This document shows positions 6,911-14,623 of a DNA stretch of 25,750 nt, in pieces. The stretch's first letter is position 1; each line of letters starts with the position of its first letter. The DNA is taken from assembly GCA_024645065.1 (NCBI GenBank), contig JAHEGP010000011.1:1-25750 (forward strand), given 5' to 3'. The DNA comes from Cellvibrionales bacterium. Its GTDB lineage: Bacteria; Pseudomonadota; Gammaproteobacteria; Pseudomonadales; JAHEGP01. The translations under genes and the position numbers were made by a program. The notes under the pieces are model-generated. The model was not told the origin of the DNA, did not search any database, and saw only the letters and a list, made by a program, of their open reading frames with translations.

Positions 6911-9829
6911 TCAGCCTGGCTCCTCCATCATGCGACGCCACACGCTCTTCACCAGCTCTCGCTGTGCAATAAACATCTCGACATCGACCCGACCCTGTTG
7001 CTGCTGGAGCGCCAGTCGGTGGGCTTGTGCCCGGTAACTCTTGTAGGCTTCGATCAAACCCTGACACTCGCTTTCCCCCAGCAGTCCCGCCTGCTGCAAT
7101 GACTCGAGTATGCGGATGTTATCGGTCCAGCGGCTCAGCGCGGGGTGTTCGTTAGCCCAAGCCAAAACCGCGAATTGAACCATAAATTCGATATCAACGA
7201 TACCTCCGCTACCATGTTTGAGATCGAAATAGGGTTCGGGGCCGGCCTCCGCAGCAGCGGGCAACAAGTGGTCCCGCATCTTCTGGCGCATCTCCCGAAC
7301 AGCCTCCCTGAGCTCGGCCCGGTCACGGGGTATTGCCAGTATTTCGCGGCGCAGCTGGTCGTAGGCCTCACCGACCGTCGGGCTGCCGGCCACCACCCGC
7401 GCCCGAACCAATGCCTGGTGCTCCCAGGTCCAGGCCTGCTGCCGCTGGTATTGCTCGAACGCCTGTAGCGAAGTCACCAGCAGGCCGGCATCACCGGAGG
7501 GCCGCAATCGCATATCGACTTCATACAGCGGCCCAAGGGTGGTTGCCGCAGTCAGGATATGAATAATCCGCTGGCCCAGGCGATTGAAAAACAACTCGCC
7601 AGAGATGGGCTTGGGGCCGTCAGTAGCCTGGCTCGAATCGACATCGTGGACGAACACCAGATCGAGATCGGAGGCATACCCCAATTCGATTCCGCCCAAT
7701 TTGCCATAACCGACAACGATAAAATGCTGATCACAGATGCTGCCATCACTGCGTACTGGCTGTCCGTGGCGTACCAGCAGATTGCGCCAGGCCAATTCCA
7801 GTACATGCTCAAGAATCACTTCGGCAATGAGCGTCAGGTAGTCACTCACTTTCATCAGGGGAAGCCGCCCGGTCACTTCGGACGCTGCAATGCGCAACAC
7901 ATGAGCGAGTCGGAAATAGCGCAGCGCCTGCATATGACCCTCGAGGTCACTCCATTCCAGGCGCAACAGCTGTTCCTGCAATTCATTGCGCACCAGGTCC
8001 TTGTCGGGCACCCGGTACAGCCTGGAGACATTGTGCAACTCATCCAGCAACACCGGGTGTCGGGCCAGCTGGCTGGCAATCCAGGGGCTGGCACAACACA
8101 GCAGGTTGAGCTGCTCCCGCACCTCGGCGTTTTCCATCAGCAACACCAGGTAGCTGGTACGCCGCAGAACCGACTCCAGCAGCGGCAACAGTCGTTCGAA
8201 CAAAACATCGGGCTGGGGTGTCAGGGCGCTTTCAGCCAGCATCAACGGCATATAGGCATCGAGCCGCTCGCGCCCGACATTTTGCATCAGTCGCACCTTG
8301 TTGCTGTCACGCAGGGCGCACAGCTGTGACCAGACCTGCTGCGCCTCGCTGTAACCCTGCTGCTGCAACCACTCCAGGGCGTGGGGCTCACTGCATTTGC
8401 CCAACCACAGGTCGAGCCATTCGCCACCATCTGCATCGATGCGAGCAGGTGTCCCCTCTGGCTCGATCAGGGCTTCAAAATGGGTCTCGACACGCTCGCG
8501 GTGGGCGCCCAGCGCCCGCCGGAAGCTCTCCCAGCTCTCATAGCCCATGATATGGGCCACCCGTTGTTGGTCCAGCGAACCCTGCGGCAAGGCCTGGGTT
8601 TGCCGGTCGTTCAGGCCCTGGATAGCGTGCTCCGTGTTGCGCAAAAAAATGTACGCATCCACCAACTCGGCTACCGCCGTCTCGGGCATATACTGGTGTT
8701 CGGCGAGGTAATGGAGCACCTTGAGCAGAGAGCGCTCCTGCAGACCCTGCTCCCGCCCCCCGCGAATAAGCTGGAAAACCTGGCCAATAAACTCTATCTC
8801 ACGGATGCCGCCGGCGCCGAGCTTGATGTCATCCTGCTTGCCGACTCGCTGTACCTCACGCTTGATCAGTTCCTTCATATCACGCAGTGATTCGATGGCG
8901 CTGAAGTCACTGTAGCGGCGGTAGACGAAGGGCCGCAGGATATCGATCAGCTGCGCACCCCTTGCAAAGTCCCCGGCGACTACCCTGGCCTTGATCAAAG
9001 CATAGCGTTCCCAATCGCGGCCCTGGGTGTGGTAGTACTCTTCCATGGCGCCAAAGCTGAGCGCCAAGGCGCCACTCTCACCATAGGGGCGCAGCCGCAT
9101 ATCGACGCGAAACACGAAGCCGTCTCCTGTCTCGGCGTCCAGCAGGCGAATCAAGCGCTGCCCAAGACGCACGAAAAAGTCGTGATTGCCAAGGGTTCTG
9201 CGACCCCCGCGGGTTTCACCGCTAGCGCCAAAGGTAAAGATCAGGTCGATGTCCGAGGACAGGTTGAGCTCGTGTGCTCCCAGCTTGCCCATGCCCAAAA
9301 CCACCAGCTTGCAGGGCTTGCCGGAGCCGTCGGTGGGAGTGCCGATATCCTCGCACATGTCGCGGTAGAGCCAGTCGAGTGCGCCATCGATCGCTGCGTC
9401 TGCCATGGCTGAAAGGTCGCCCGTGGTCTCTTCCAGGTCAGCCAGCCGATTAAAGTCACGCCAGATGATGCGACATTGCTCGCGATTGCGAAAACGCCGC
9501 AACGCCACCGCAAGCCCCTCCTCTTCATCGGCTGCAGCGGCAAGAGCTGCCACTTGCCCGGGCCAGTAATCGGCATCCATACTCCGATGCAGATCCCCCG
9601 AGGCAAGCAAATCGTGCAGCATTGACGGGTGCCGCTCAAACTGCCGGCAGACAAAGGGGCTGCAAGCGAGAACCCGGGCCAGCTGCTGTTCCGTCCTGGC
9701 GTCCAGGGCACCGGTTAATTGGTTCAAATCGGTATCGGACCAGGCGCCAAAAACTCTATCGCCAGCGCTGTGCAATGCATCCTTTAACGCAGCCGGCAAT
9801 GAGGTATCGGGAAGTTTTACTCGGTGCAT
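6911..9829 (-). CDS. glnE: Bifunctional glutamine synthetase adenylyltransferase/adenylyl-removing enzyme GlnE
   Basis: A two-headed enzyme that adenylylates glutamine synthetase (inactivation) and removes AMP from it, in response to PII and glutamine. With the start chosen here it has 972 residues, close to relatives (about 945-985). The N-terminal adenylyl-removase nucleotidyltransferase domain has 'ELNLSSDIDLIF' with metal Asp193/Asp195. The C-terminal adenylyltransferase domain has 'GYASDLDLVFVHD' with Asp721/Asp723. Each is followed by a helical GlnD-PII-uridylyltransferase-type domain. Start choice: an in-frame TTG at 9883 is 18 codons upstream, but AAGGGG lies 5 nt before the ATG at 9829, and a TATACT -10-like box at 9883-9888 would make the TTG untranscribed. 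It heads the run glnE-ilvE-waaF. Confidence 0.96.
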   Translation of the reverse strand: MHRVKLPDTSLPAALKDALHSAGDRVFGAWSDTDLNQLTGALDARTEQQLARVLACSPFVCRQFERHPSMLHDLLASGDLHRSMDADYWPGQVAALAAAADEEEGLAVALRRFRNREQCRIIWRDFNRLADLEETTGDLSAMADAAIDGALDWLYRDMCEDIGTPTDGSGKPCKLVVLGMGKLGAHELNLSSDIDLIFTFGASGETRGGRRTLGNHDFFVRLGQRLIRLLDAETGDGFVFRVDMRLRPYGESGALALSFGAMEEYYHTQGRDWERYALIKARVVAGDFARGAQLIDILRPFVYRRYSDFSAIESLRDMKELIKREVQRVGKQDDIKLGAGGIREIEFIGQVFQLIRGGREQGLQERSLLKVLHYLAEHQYMPETAVAELVDAYIFLRNTEHAIQGLNDRQTQALPQGSLDQQRVAHIMGYESWESFRRALGAHRERVETHFEALIEPEGTPARIDADGGEWLDLWLGKCSEPHALEWLQQQGYSEAQQVWSQLCALRDSNKVRLMQNVGRERLDAYMPLMLAESALTPQPDVLFERLLPLLESVLRRTSYLVLLMENAEVREQLNLLCCASPWIASQLARHPVLLDELHNVSRLYRVPDKDLVRNELQEQLLRLEWSDLEGHMQALRYFRLAHVLRIAASEVTGRLPLMKVSDYLTLIAEVILEHVLELAWRNLLVRHGQPVRSDGSICDQHFIVVGYGKLGGIELGYASDLDLVFVHDVDSSQATDGPKPISGELFFNRLGQRIIHILTAATTLGPLYEVDMRLRPSGDAGLLVTSLQAFEQYQRQQAWTWEHQALVRARVVAGSPTVGEAYDQLRREILAIPRDRAELREAVREMRQKMRDHLLPAAAEAGPEPYFDLKHGSGGIVDIEFMVQFAVLAWANEHPALSRWTDNIRILESLQQAGLLGESECQGLIEAYKSYRAQAHRLALQQQQGRVDVEMFIAQRELVKSVWRRMMEEPG

Positions 9830-9834
9830 AATGG

Positions 9835-9840
9835 CCCCTT
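9835..9840 (-). promoter_or_regulatory. Ribosome binding site that sets the glnE start
   Basis: AAGGGG on the minus strand, 5 nt upstream of the ATG at 9829. It favours this ATG over the upstream in-frame TTG at 9883. Confidence 0.55.
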
Positions 9841-9882
9841 GCAGCTTGGCTAAAGGGCGACCAAACCCGCCCCAACTATGCA

Positions 9883-9888
9883 AGTATA
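9883..9888 (-). promoter_or_regulatory. Candidate -10 box of the glnE promoter
   Basis: TATACT on the minus strand (5 of 6 to TATAAT), 53 bp upstream of the glnE ATG. No good -35 is visible at 16-18 bp (GGTTAT or TGGTTA), so this would be an activator-dependent or weak promoter, or a chance match. Confidence 0.35.
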
Positions 9889-9976
9889 CTGAGTTTTATC
9901 GGCTGATAACCAGCATGCGGGATGGCCCGGCAACGAGGCCAGGCGGGTGCGGGCAAGACCCCGCTCAAGGGTGAAT

Positions 9977-11770
9977 TCAGTGGTTAGACGGCGCGGGAGC
10001 CACCCGCATGACTTCCTCGATGGTGGTCTCACCGCTGGCAACTTTCCTGGCGCCGCTCAATCGAAGTGTCCGCATCCCTTCTTTCATGGCCTGTTTGCGC
10101 AGCACTCCCAGATCCACATCGGTCCCGATTGACTGTTGCACGGGCTCACTCATCAAAAGAATCTCATACAGCCCCTGGCGACCCAGATAACCGGTGTTAC
10201 GGCACTCGAGACAACCCTCGGCGTGCATTACCTGGTCCGGTGCTGTCACCGCCCAGGGATGGACCAGCTGTTGCCAGGCCGCCTTATCAACAGGCTGTGG
10301 CTTTTTGCAGTGCGGGCACAGGCTGCGCACCAGCCGCTGTGCCATTACCCCCAACACTGTCGCTTTGAGCAAATAGGGAGGCACGCCAATTTCGAGCATT
10401 CGGGTCACGGCGGAGGGAGCGTCGTTGGTATGCAATGTCGACAGCACCAGGTGACCGGTCAGCGCCGCCTGGATTGCCATCTCTGCGGTTTCAAGGTCCC
10501 GGATCTCACCGATCATGATGATGTCGGGATCCTGGCGCAGCAAGGAGCGCACTCCGGTGGCAAAATCGAGGCCGATGTTGTGCTGCACCTGCATCTGGTT
10601 GAACGCGGGCTCAACCATTTCAATCGGGTCTTCGATCGAGCAAACGTTGACCTCGGGCACGGCCAATTGCTTCAGGGTACTGTAGAGCGTGGTTGTCTTA
10701 CCAGAACCGGTGGGACCGGTCACCAATACGATACCATGAGTATTGCCCACCATGGTGTTCCAGCGCCGGTAGTCATCGTCTGCCAGGCCAAGCTCCCTGA
10801 AACCACTCACCAGCACCTGCGGATCGAAGATTCGCATAACAAGTTTTTCGCCGAAGGCGGTGGGCATGGTCGATAGCCTCAGCTCGACTTCGCTGCCATC
10901 GGTGCGCAGGGTTTTCAGTCGCCCGTCCTGGGGGCGGCGCTTTTCGGCGACATCCATCCTGCCCAGAATTTTGATGCGGCTGGTAACTGCCGCCGCCACC
11001 TGGATAGGAAGTTCGTAAATGGCATGGAGTACCCCGTCGATGCGAAATCTCACCCGGCCGATTTCCCGCCTCGGCTCCAGGTGAATGTCGCTGGCGCGCT
11101 GGTCAAATGCGTACTGCAACAGCCAGTCAACGATACTGACGATGTGCTGATCGTTGGCATCGGGGTCCTGTAAATTCCCCAGCTCAAGCATCTGCTCGAG
11201 GTTAGACAGCACCCCCCCGGTTCGAGCCCGCGAGGGAGCGCTGGCGCCGCTGATCGAGCGCGCCAGGCCGTAAAACTCCAGCATGTAGCGACTCAACTCA
11301 GCCGGTGTTGCCAATACCCGCTCCACCTGCTTGCGGGTCACATGCTCCAGGCCGGACTGCCAGTCGGCGACAAAGGGCTCGGCACTGGCGACCACTACTC
11401 GCTCGGCGTCCACTTCCACCGCCAGGATCTGGTGACGCTTGGCGAACGCGAAAGACATGACGTCGGTTATGGCGGCTACCTTGATCTTGAGTGGATCGAT
11501 ACGATAAAGGGGCTGACCACTTTTTTCTGCCAGCCAGTGCATGATGGTCTCATCGCTGTGGAGCTTATTGGCCCGGGCCGGGTCGGGTAATTCCTGGGCC
11601 CCGAGATAGGTCACCGGGTGCAAACCGGCATCCTGGCGGCTTCGCGGCGACAGGGTCAGGCGCTCGACATCTGCCCGCAACACGCGGCCATCAGCCAGCA
11701 GCTGGTCAAGGAGGTCACGTAAATCGAGGGGGCGGTCAGCACCGCCTTTGCGCGCCAGGGCGTCTTTCAT
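9977..11770 (-). CDS. GspE/PulE/PilB-family secretion ATPase
   Basis: A 597-residue hexameric ATPase of the type II secretion / type IV pilus assembly family. An N-terminal GspE-N (MshEN-like) region spans about 70-170. The catalytic half has 'ASDIHLEP' at 226-233, Walker A 'GPTGSGKTT' at 352-360, Asp-box 'SIEDPIE' at 378-384, Walker B 'DPDIIMIGEIRD' at 414-425, and the His box 'GHLVLSTLHTND' at 439-450. A zinc-binding pair follows: Cys485/Cys488 and Cys520/Cys523. All catalytic elements are intact. No GspF/PilC, pilin or secretin gene lies nearby, so it is an orphan here. Related pseudomonads also carry such an ATPase near argE/argA (from memory). It is transcribed divergently from argE and has its own good promoter. 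Substrate machine unknown. Confidence 0.9.
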   Translation of the reverse strand: MKDALARKGGADRPLDLRDLLDQLLADGRVLRADVERLTLSPRSRQDAGLHPVTYLGAQELPDPARANKLHSDETIMHWLAEKSGQPLYRIDPLKIKVAAITDVMSFAFAKRHQILAVEVDAERVVVASAEPFVADWQSGLEHVTRKQVERVLATPAELSRYMLEFYGLARSISGASAPSRARTGGVLSNLEQMLELGNLQDPDANDQHIVSIVDWLLQYAFDQRASDIHLEPRREIGRVRFRIDGVLHAIYELPIQVAAAVTSRIKILGRMDVAEKRRPQDGRLKTLRTDGSEVELRLSTMPTAFGEKLVMRIFDPQVLVSGFRELGLADDDYRRWNTMVGNTHGIVLVTGPTGSGKTTTLYSTLKQLAVPEVNVCSIEDPIEMVEPAFNQMQVQHNIGLDFATGVRSLLRQDPDIIMIGEIRDLETAEMAIQAALTGHLVLSTLHTNDAPSAVTRMLEIGVPPYLLKATVLGVMAQRLVRSLCPHCKKPQPVDKAAWQQLVHPWAVTAPDQVMHAEGCLECRNTGYLGRQGLYEILLMSEPVQQSIGTDVDLGVLRKQAMKEGMRTLRLSGARKVASGETTIEEVMRVAPAPSNH

Positions 11771-11796
11771 AGTCTTGTCTCTGCCAACTTTCCTGA

Positions 11797-11825
11797 ATTA
11801 TTGGTGTTGTCAGCTGGTTTGCCAA
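11797..11825 (-). promoter_or_regulatory. Sigma-70-type promoter of the GspE-like ATPase gene
   Basis: On the minus strand, TTGGCA (11820-11825; 5 of 6) and AATAAT (11797-11802; 5 of 6) are separated by exactly 17 bp. Transcription would begin near 11790, about 20 nt before the ATG at 11770. Confidence 0.6.
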
Positions 11826-11890
11826 GTTCAACCGTATTTTCACGGTGCCTGGTTGAAATCCAACTGCCGCACTCCGCTGCGGTGCATGCG

Positions 11891-11919
11891 CTGCCAGAGC
11901 ACTGCACCTATGCTATGCT
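11891..11919 (+). promoter_or_regulatory. Candidate argE promoter with extended -10
   Basis: CTGCCA (11891-11896; 4 of 6 to TTGACA), a 17-bp spacer, and TATGCT (11914-11919) preceded by TGC, giving an extended -10 TGCTATGCT. The predicted start is about 20 nt before the argE ATG. The same nonamer occurs upstream of ilvD. Confidence 0.5.
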
Positions 11920-11946
11920 GGCGCCAAACCAGGGGGTCCATCCAGC

Positions 11947-13095
11947 ATGCCTTCCGTGCCTGATTTTCGCACTATGCTATCCGAGCTGATCGCCATTCCA
12001 TCGGTCAGTTCCACCCAGCCATCCCTCGACCAGGGCAATCTGCCGGTGGTAGAAAAACTGGCCGAATGGCTTTCCCGGCTCGGCTTTAGCGCCGAGGTGC
12101 TGGCCATACCCGGCCATCCCAACAAGGCCAACCTGATAGCGACCCTGGGCCAGGGCCCCGGGGGTCTGGTATTGGCGGGTCACACCGACACCGTGCCCTA
12201 CGACGGTGATCGCTGGCAGCATGATCCGCTGGCCTTGACCGAGCAGGATCAGCGCTTTTATGGCCTCGGCACCAGCGACATGAAGGGGTTTTTCCCGATC
12301 GCGATTCGCGCCGCAACGGCGTTCGTCGACCAGGCGCTAAAGGCGCCGCTGATTATTCTCGCGACGGCTGACGAGGAAAGCTCGATGTCTGGCGCGGAGG
12401 CGCTGGTGGCCATGGGCCGACCCCTGGCTCGTTACGCGGTGATCGGCGAGCCGACCGGGCTGCGTCCGGTGCGGCAGCACAAAAGCATCATGATGGAGAG
12501 CATCAAAATAGTTGGCCAGGCCGGGCACTCGTCCAACCCCGCACTTGGCAATAGCGCCCTCGAGGCCATGCAGGATGTGATGAGCCGCTTGCTCAGCTAT
12601 CGCCAGCAGCTACAACAGCGCCACCAGAATCATGGCTTCAGTGTACATGTGCCCACCTTGAACCTCGGTTGCATTCACGGGGGCGACAATCCCAACCGGA
12701 TATGCTCACACTGCGAACTGCACTTCGATGCCCGTCTGTTACCCGGCATGTCCAACGACAGTGTGCGTGAGGATATTCGCGGCCTGCTCGCGCAAGTCGC
12801 ACGCGAGCGCAGCATCGAGATCCAGTTTCACAGCCTGATCGACGGCGTCGCGGCATTTATGGAGCGGGAGGACAGCGCGCTGGTAAAAACCGCCGAGCAG
12901 CTCACCGGCCACCGGGCCGAAGCCGTGGCCTTCGCCACCGAAGCGCCCTACCTGCAGCAACTGGGCCTCGAGACCCTGATCCTGGGCCCGGGCTCGATCG
13001 ACCAGGCCCACCAGCCCGACGAATATATTGCGCTGGCCACTATTGATCCCTGCGTCGATTTACTGCGCGGGCTGATCAAACGCTTTTGCTTGTAG
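11947..13095 (+). CDS. argE: Acetylornithine deacetylase ArgE
   Basis: A 382-residue M20-family zinc hydrolase that converts N2-acetylornithine to ornithine and acetate in arginine synthesis. Length equals the family norm (about 383 in E. coli). Metal and catalytic residues are in the expected places: His79 and Asp81 in 'LAGHTDTVP', Asp111 in 'GLGTSDMKG', Glu143-Glu144 in 'ADEESSMSG', Glu168 in 'IGEPT', and His355 in 'IDQAHQPDEY'. The dimerisation lid lies at about 180-290. The ATG is preceded by a G-run (GGGGG), a plausible though distant Shine-Dalgarno. argA follows on the same strand after 111 bp. Having both an ArgE deacetylase and an ArgA synthase fits the linear acetyl pathway. Confidence 0.95.
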   Translation: MPSVPDFRTMLSELIAIPSVSSTQPSLDQGNLPVVEKLAEWLSRLGFSAEVLAIPGHPNKANLIATLGQGPGGLVLAGHTDTVPYDGDRWQHDPLALTEQDQRFYGLGTSDMKGFFPIAIRAATAFVDQALKAPLIILATADEESSMSGAEALVAMGRPLARYAVIGEPTGLRPVRQHKSIMMESIKIVGQAGHSSNPALGNSALEAMQDVMSRLLSYRQQLQQRHQNHGFSVHVPTLNLGCIHGGDNPNRICSHCELHFDARLLPGMSNDSVREDIRGLLAQVARERSIEIQFHSLIDGVAAFMEREDSALVKTAEQLTGHRAEAVAFATEAPYLQQLGLETLILGPGSIDQAHQPDEYIALATIDPCVDLLRGLIKRFCL

Positions 13096-13104
13096 ATTTT
13101 GCAC

Positions 13105-13113
13105 TGCTAGAAT
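13105..13113 (+). promoter_or_regulatory. Candidate extended -10 upstream of argA
   Basis: TGC followed by TAGAAT (13108-13113; 5 of 6 to TATAAT), just after the argE stop and about 94 bp before the argA start. Only a weak -35 (TTGCTT at 16 bp) is visible. argA could have this promoter as well as readthrough from argE. Confidence 0.4.
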
Positions 13114-13206
13114 TGCCAGCCCGCCCCTGAGCCGAAGCTGGTAAGCCGGCTGACGGCAAGGGCCGGCCGCTGGAAGAAACAATCACAGACCTGCTGGAAC
13201 GATATC

Positions 13207-14517
13207 GTGCCGACTGAATCCCTGGAGTATGTCAACTGGTTTCGCCGCTCTTCGCCCTACATCAATGCCCATCGGGGGAAAACCTTTGTCCTGATGTTTG
13301 GCGGCGAAGCGATAGAGGATAGCAATTTCCCCCTGATTATCCAGGACATCGCGCTGCTTGCCAGCCTGGGGGTCCGACTGGTGCTGGTGCACGGCGCGCG
13401 GCCCCAAATAGAGGCGCGTGTCAGTCTGCGGAATTTACAGAGCCACTATCACCAGGGCATACGAATTACCGATGGCGAAGCGCTGGCATGCGTTAAAGAT
13501 GCCTCGGGTTCCGTTCGAGCACAGCTCGAAGCCCTGTTGTCGATGGGTTTACCCAACTCGCCGATGCACCTGGCGCGGATTCGGGTGACCAGCGGCAACT
13601 TCGTGATTGCGCGCCCGCTGGGCGTTCACGACGGTGTCGATTTCCAGCACACCGGCGAAGTGAGGCGTATCCAGGCCGACGACATCGCACGACAGCTGGA
13701 TTTGCGCAATGTGGTACTGATAAGCCCCCTGGGCTACTCACCCACCGGGGAAGTCTTCAATCTCAGCATGGAGGATGTCGCCCATCAGGTAGCAGCGGCA
13801 CTGGCGGCCGACAAGTTGATTGCGTTCGACCACGCCCGGGGGATCATCGATCTCAAGGGTGAACTGGTGCGGGAGCTGCGCCTCAGCGAGGCACGCCATC
13901 TCAGCGAGCAATTACCAGCGGCGCAAAAGAACTGGCTGCTCGATGCGCTGATTAACGCCAGCCAGGCTGGCATCGAGCGCTGCCATCTGATTAGCTATGC
14001 CGATGACGGCGCGCTGTTGAAGGAGCTATTCAGTCGCGATGGCTGCGGCAGCCTGATTTACCAGGACAGTTACGAAAGCATTCGCAGCGCCAGTATCGAC
14101 GATGTCGGCGGCATTTTGCAGTTGATCAAACCGCTGGAGGAACAGGGCATCCTGGTGCGACGCTCGAGGGAACTGCTGGAGACCGAAATATCGCGCTTCA
14201 CCGTCATCGAACGGGACGGCATGATCATTGCCTGCGCAGCGCTCTATCCATTCCCCCGGGAACGCTGCGGTGAGATCGCCTGTGTCGCCACCCATGCCGA
14301 ATACCGGGGAGACAATCGCGGCGAACGCCTGCTTGCCCACCTCGAGCAGCAAGCCCGCAACCAGGGACTGGACGCCTTGTTCGTGCTGACTACCCGCACC
14401 GCACACTGGTTCCAGGAGCAGGGTTATGCCGCGGGCGGCACCGGGGACCTGCCGGGTAAAAGACAGGAGCTATACAACTTCCAGCGCAATTCCCGGGTCT
14501 TCTACAAACAGCTCTGA
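13207..14517 (+). CDS. argA: N-acetylglutamate synthase ArgA
   Basis: A 436-residue enzyme catalysing the first step of arginine synthesis, acetyl-CoA plus glutamate to N-acetylglutamate, normally inhibited by arginine. The N-terminal amino-acid-kinase domain (about 1-285) has 'LVLVHGARPQIEARV' and 'SPLGYSPTGEVFNL'. The C-terminal GNAT domain (about 290-436) has 'PLEEQGILVRRSRELLE', 'MIIACAALYPFPRERCGEIA', the acetyl-CoA loop 'YRGDNRGERLL', and 'LTTRTAHWFQEQGY'. The start is a GTG with only a weak GGA upstream. No in-frame ATG precedes the conserved 'YVNWFRRSSPYINAHRG', so GTG is the best choice. Length matches the Pseudomonas protein (about 432). Lies downstream of argE. Confidence 0.95.
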   Translation: MPTESLEYVNWFRRSSPYINAHRGKTFVLMFGGEAIEDSNFPLIIQDIALLASLGVRLVLVHGARPQIEARVSLRNLQSHYHQGIRITDGEALACVKDASGSVRAQLEALLSMGLPNSPMHLARIRVTSGNFVIARPLGVHDGVDFQHTGEVRRIQADDIARQLDLRNVVLISPLGYSPTGEVFNLSMEDVAHQVAAALAADKLIAFDHARGIIDLKGELVRELRLSEARHLSEQLPAAQKNWLLDALINASQAGIERCHLISYADDGALLKELFSRDGCGSLIYQDSYESIRSASIDDVGGILQLIKPLEEQGILVRRSRELLETEISRFTVIERDGMIIACAALYPFPRERCGEIACVATHAEYRGDNRGERLLAHLEQQARNQGLDALFVLTTRTAHWFQEQGYAAGGTGDLPGKRQELYNFQRNSRVFYKQL

Positions 14518-14547
14518 GCTATCGAGCAAGCGGTTGAAACCGGTATT

Positions 14548-14556
14548 TGCTATGCT
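14548..14556 (+). promoter_or_regulatory. Candidate ilvD promoter (extended -10)
   Basis: TGC plus TATGCT (14551-14556), identical to the argE nonamer. At 17 bp upstream the -35 (AAGCGG) is poor, so it would rely on the extended -10. It would give a leader of about 60 nt before the ilvD ATG at 14624. Confidence 0.45.
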
Positions 14557-14610
14557 GCCACCCGGCGCATTCATAGCCGACAACTGCCGACCGTAGCTAT
14601 CGCCATCATC

Positions 14611-14616
14611 AAGAGG
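14611..14616 (+). promoter_or_regulatory. Ribosome binding site that sets the ilvD start
   Basis: AAGAGG, 1 nt before one in-frame ATG (14618) and 7 nt before a second (14624). Only the second has workable spacing, and it also gives the family's usual N-terminus. Confidence 0.8.
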
Positions 14617-14623
14617 AATGACT

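Noticed and set aside
9946..9966. GCGGG/CCCGC hairpin upstream of glnE as a terminator for the ATPase gene
   Set aside because: Stem of only 5 bp and no U-tract in the relevant direction.
11212..11218. C7 run in the ATPase gene as a second phase-variation tract
   Set aside because: Seven bases is common in GC-rich coding DNA and below the lengths usually linked to switching.
11870..11886. Small inverted repeat (CCGCA/TGCGG) between the divergent ATPase and argE promoters as an ArgR operator
   Set aside because: Short arms and no resemblance to ArgR box sequences known to me.
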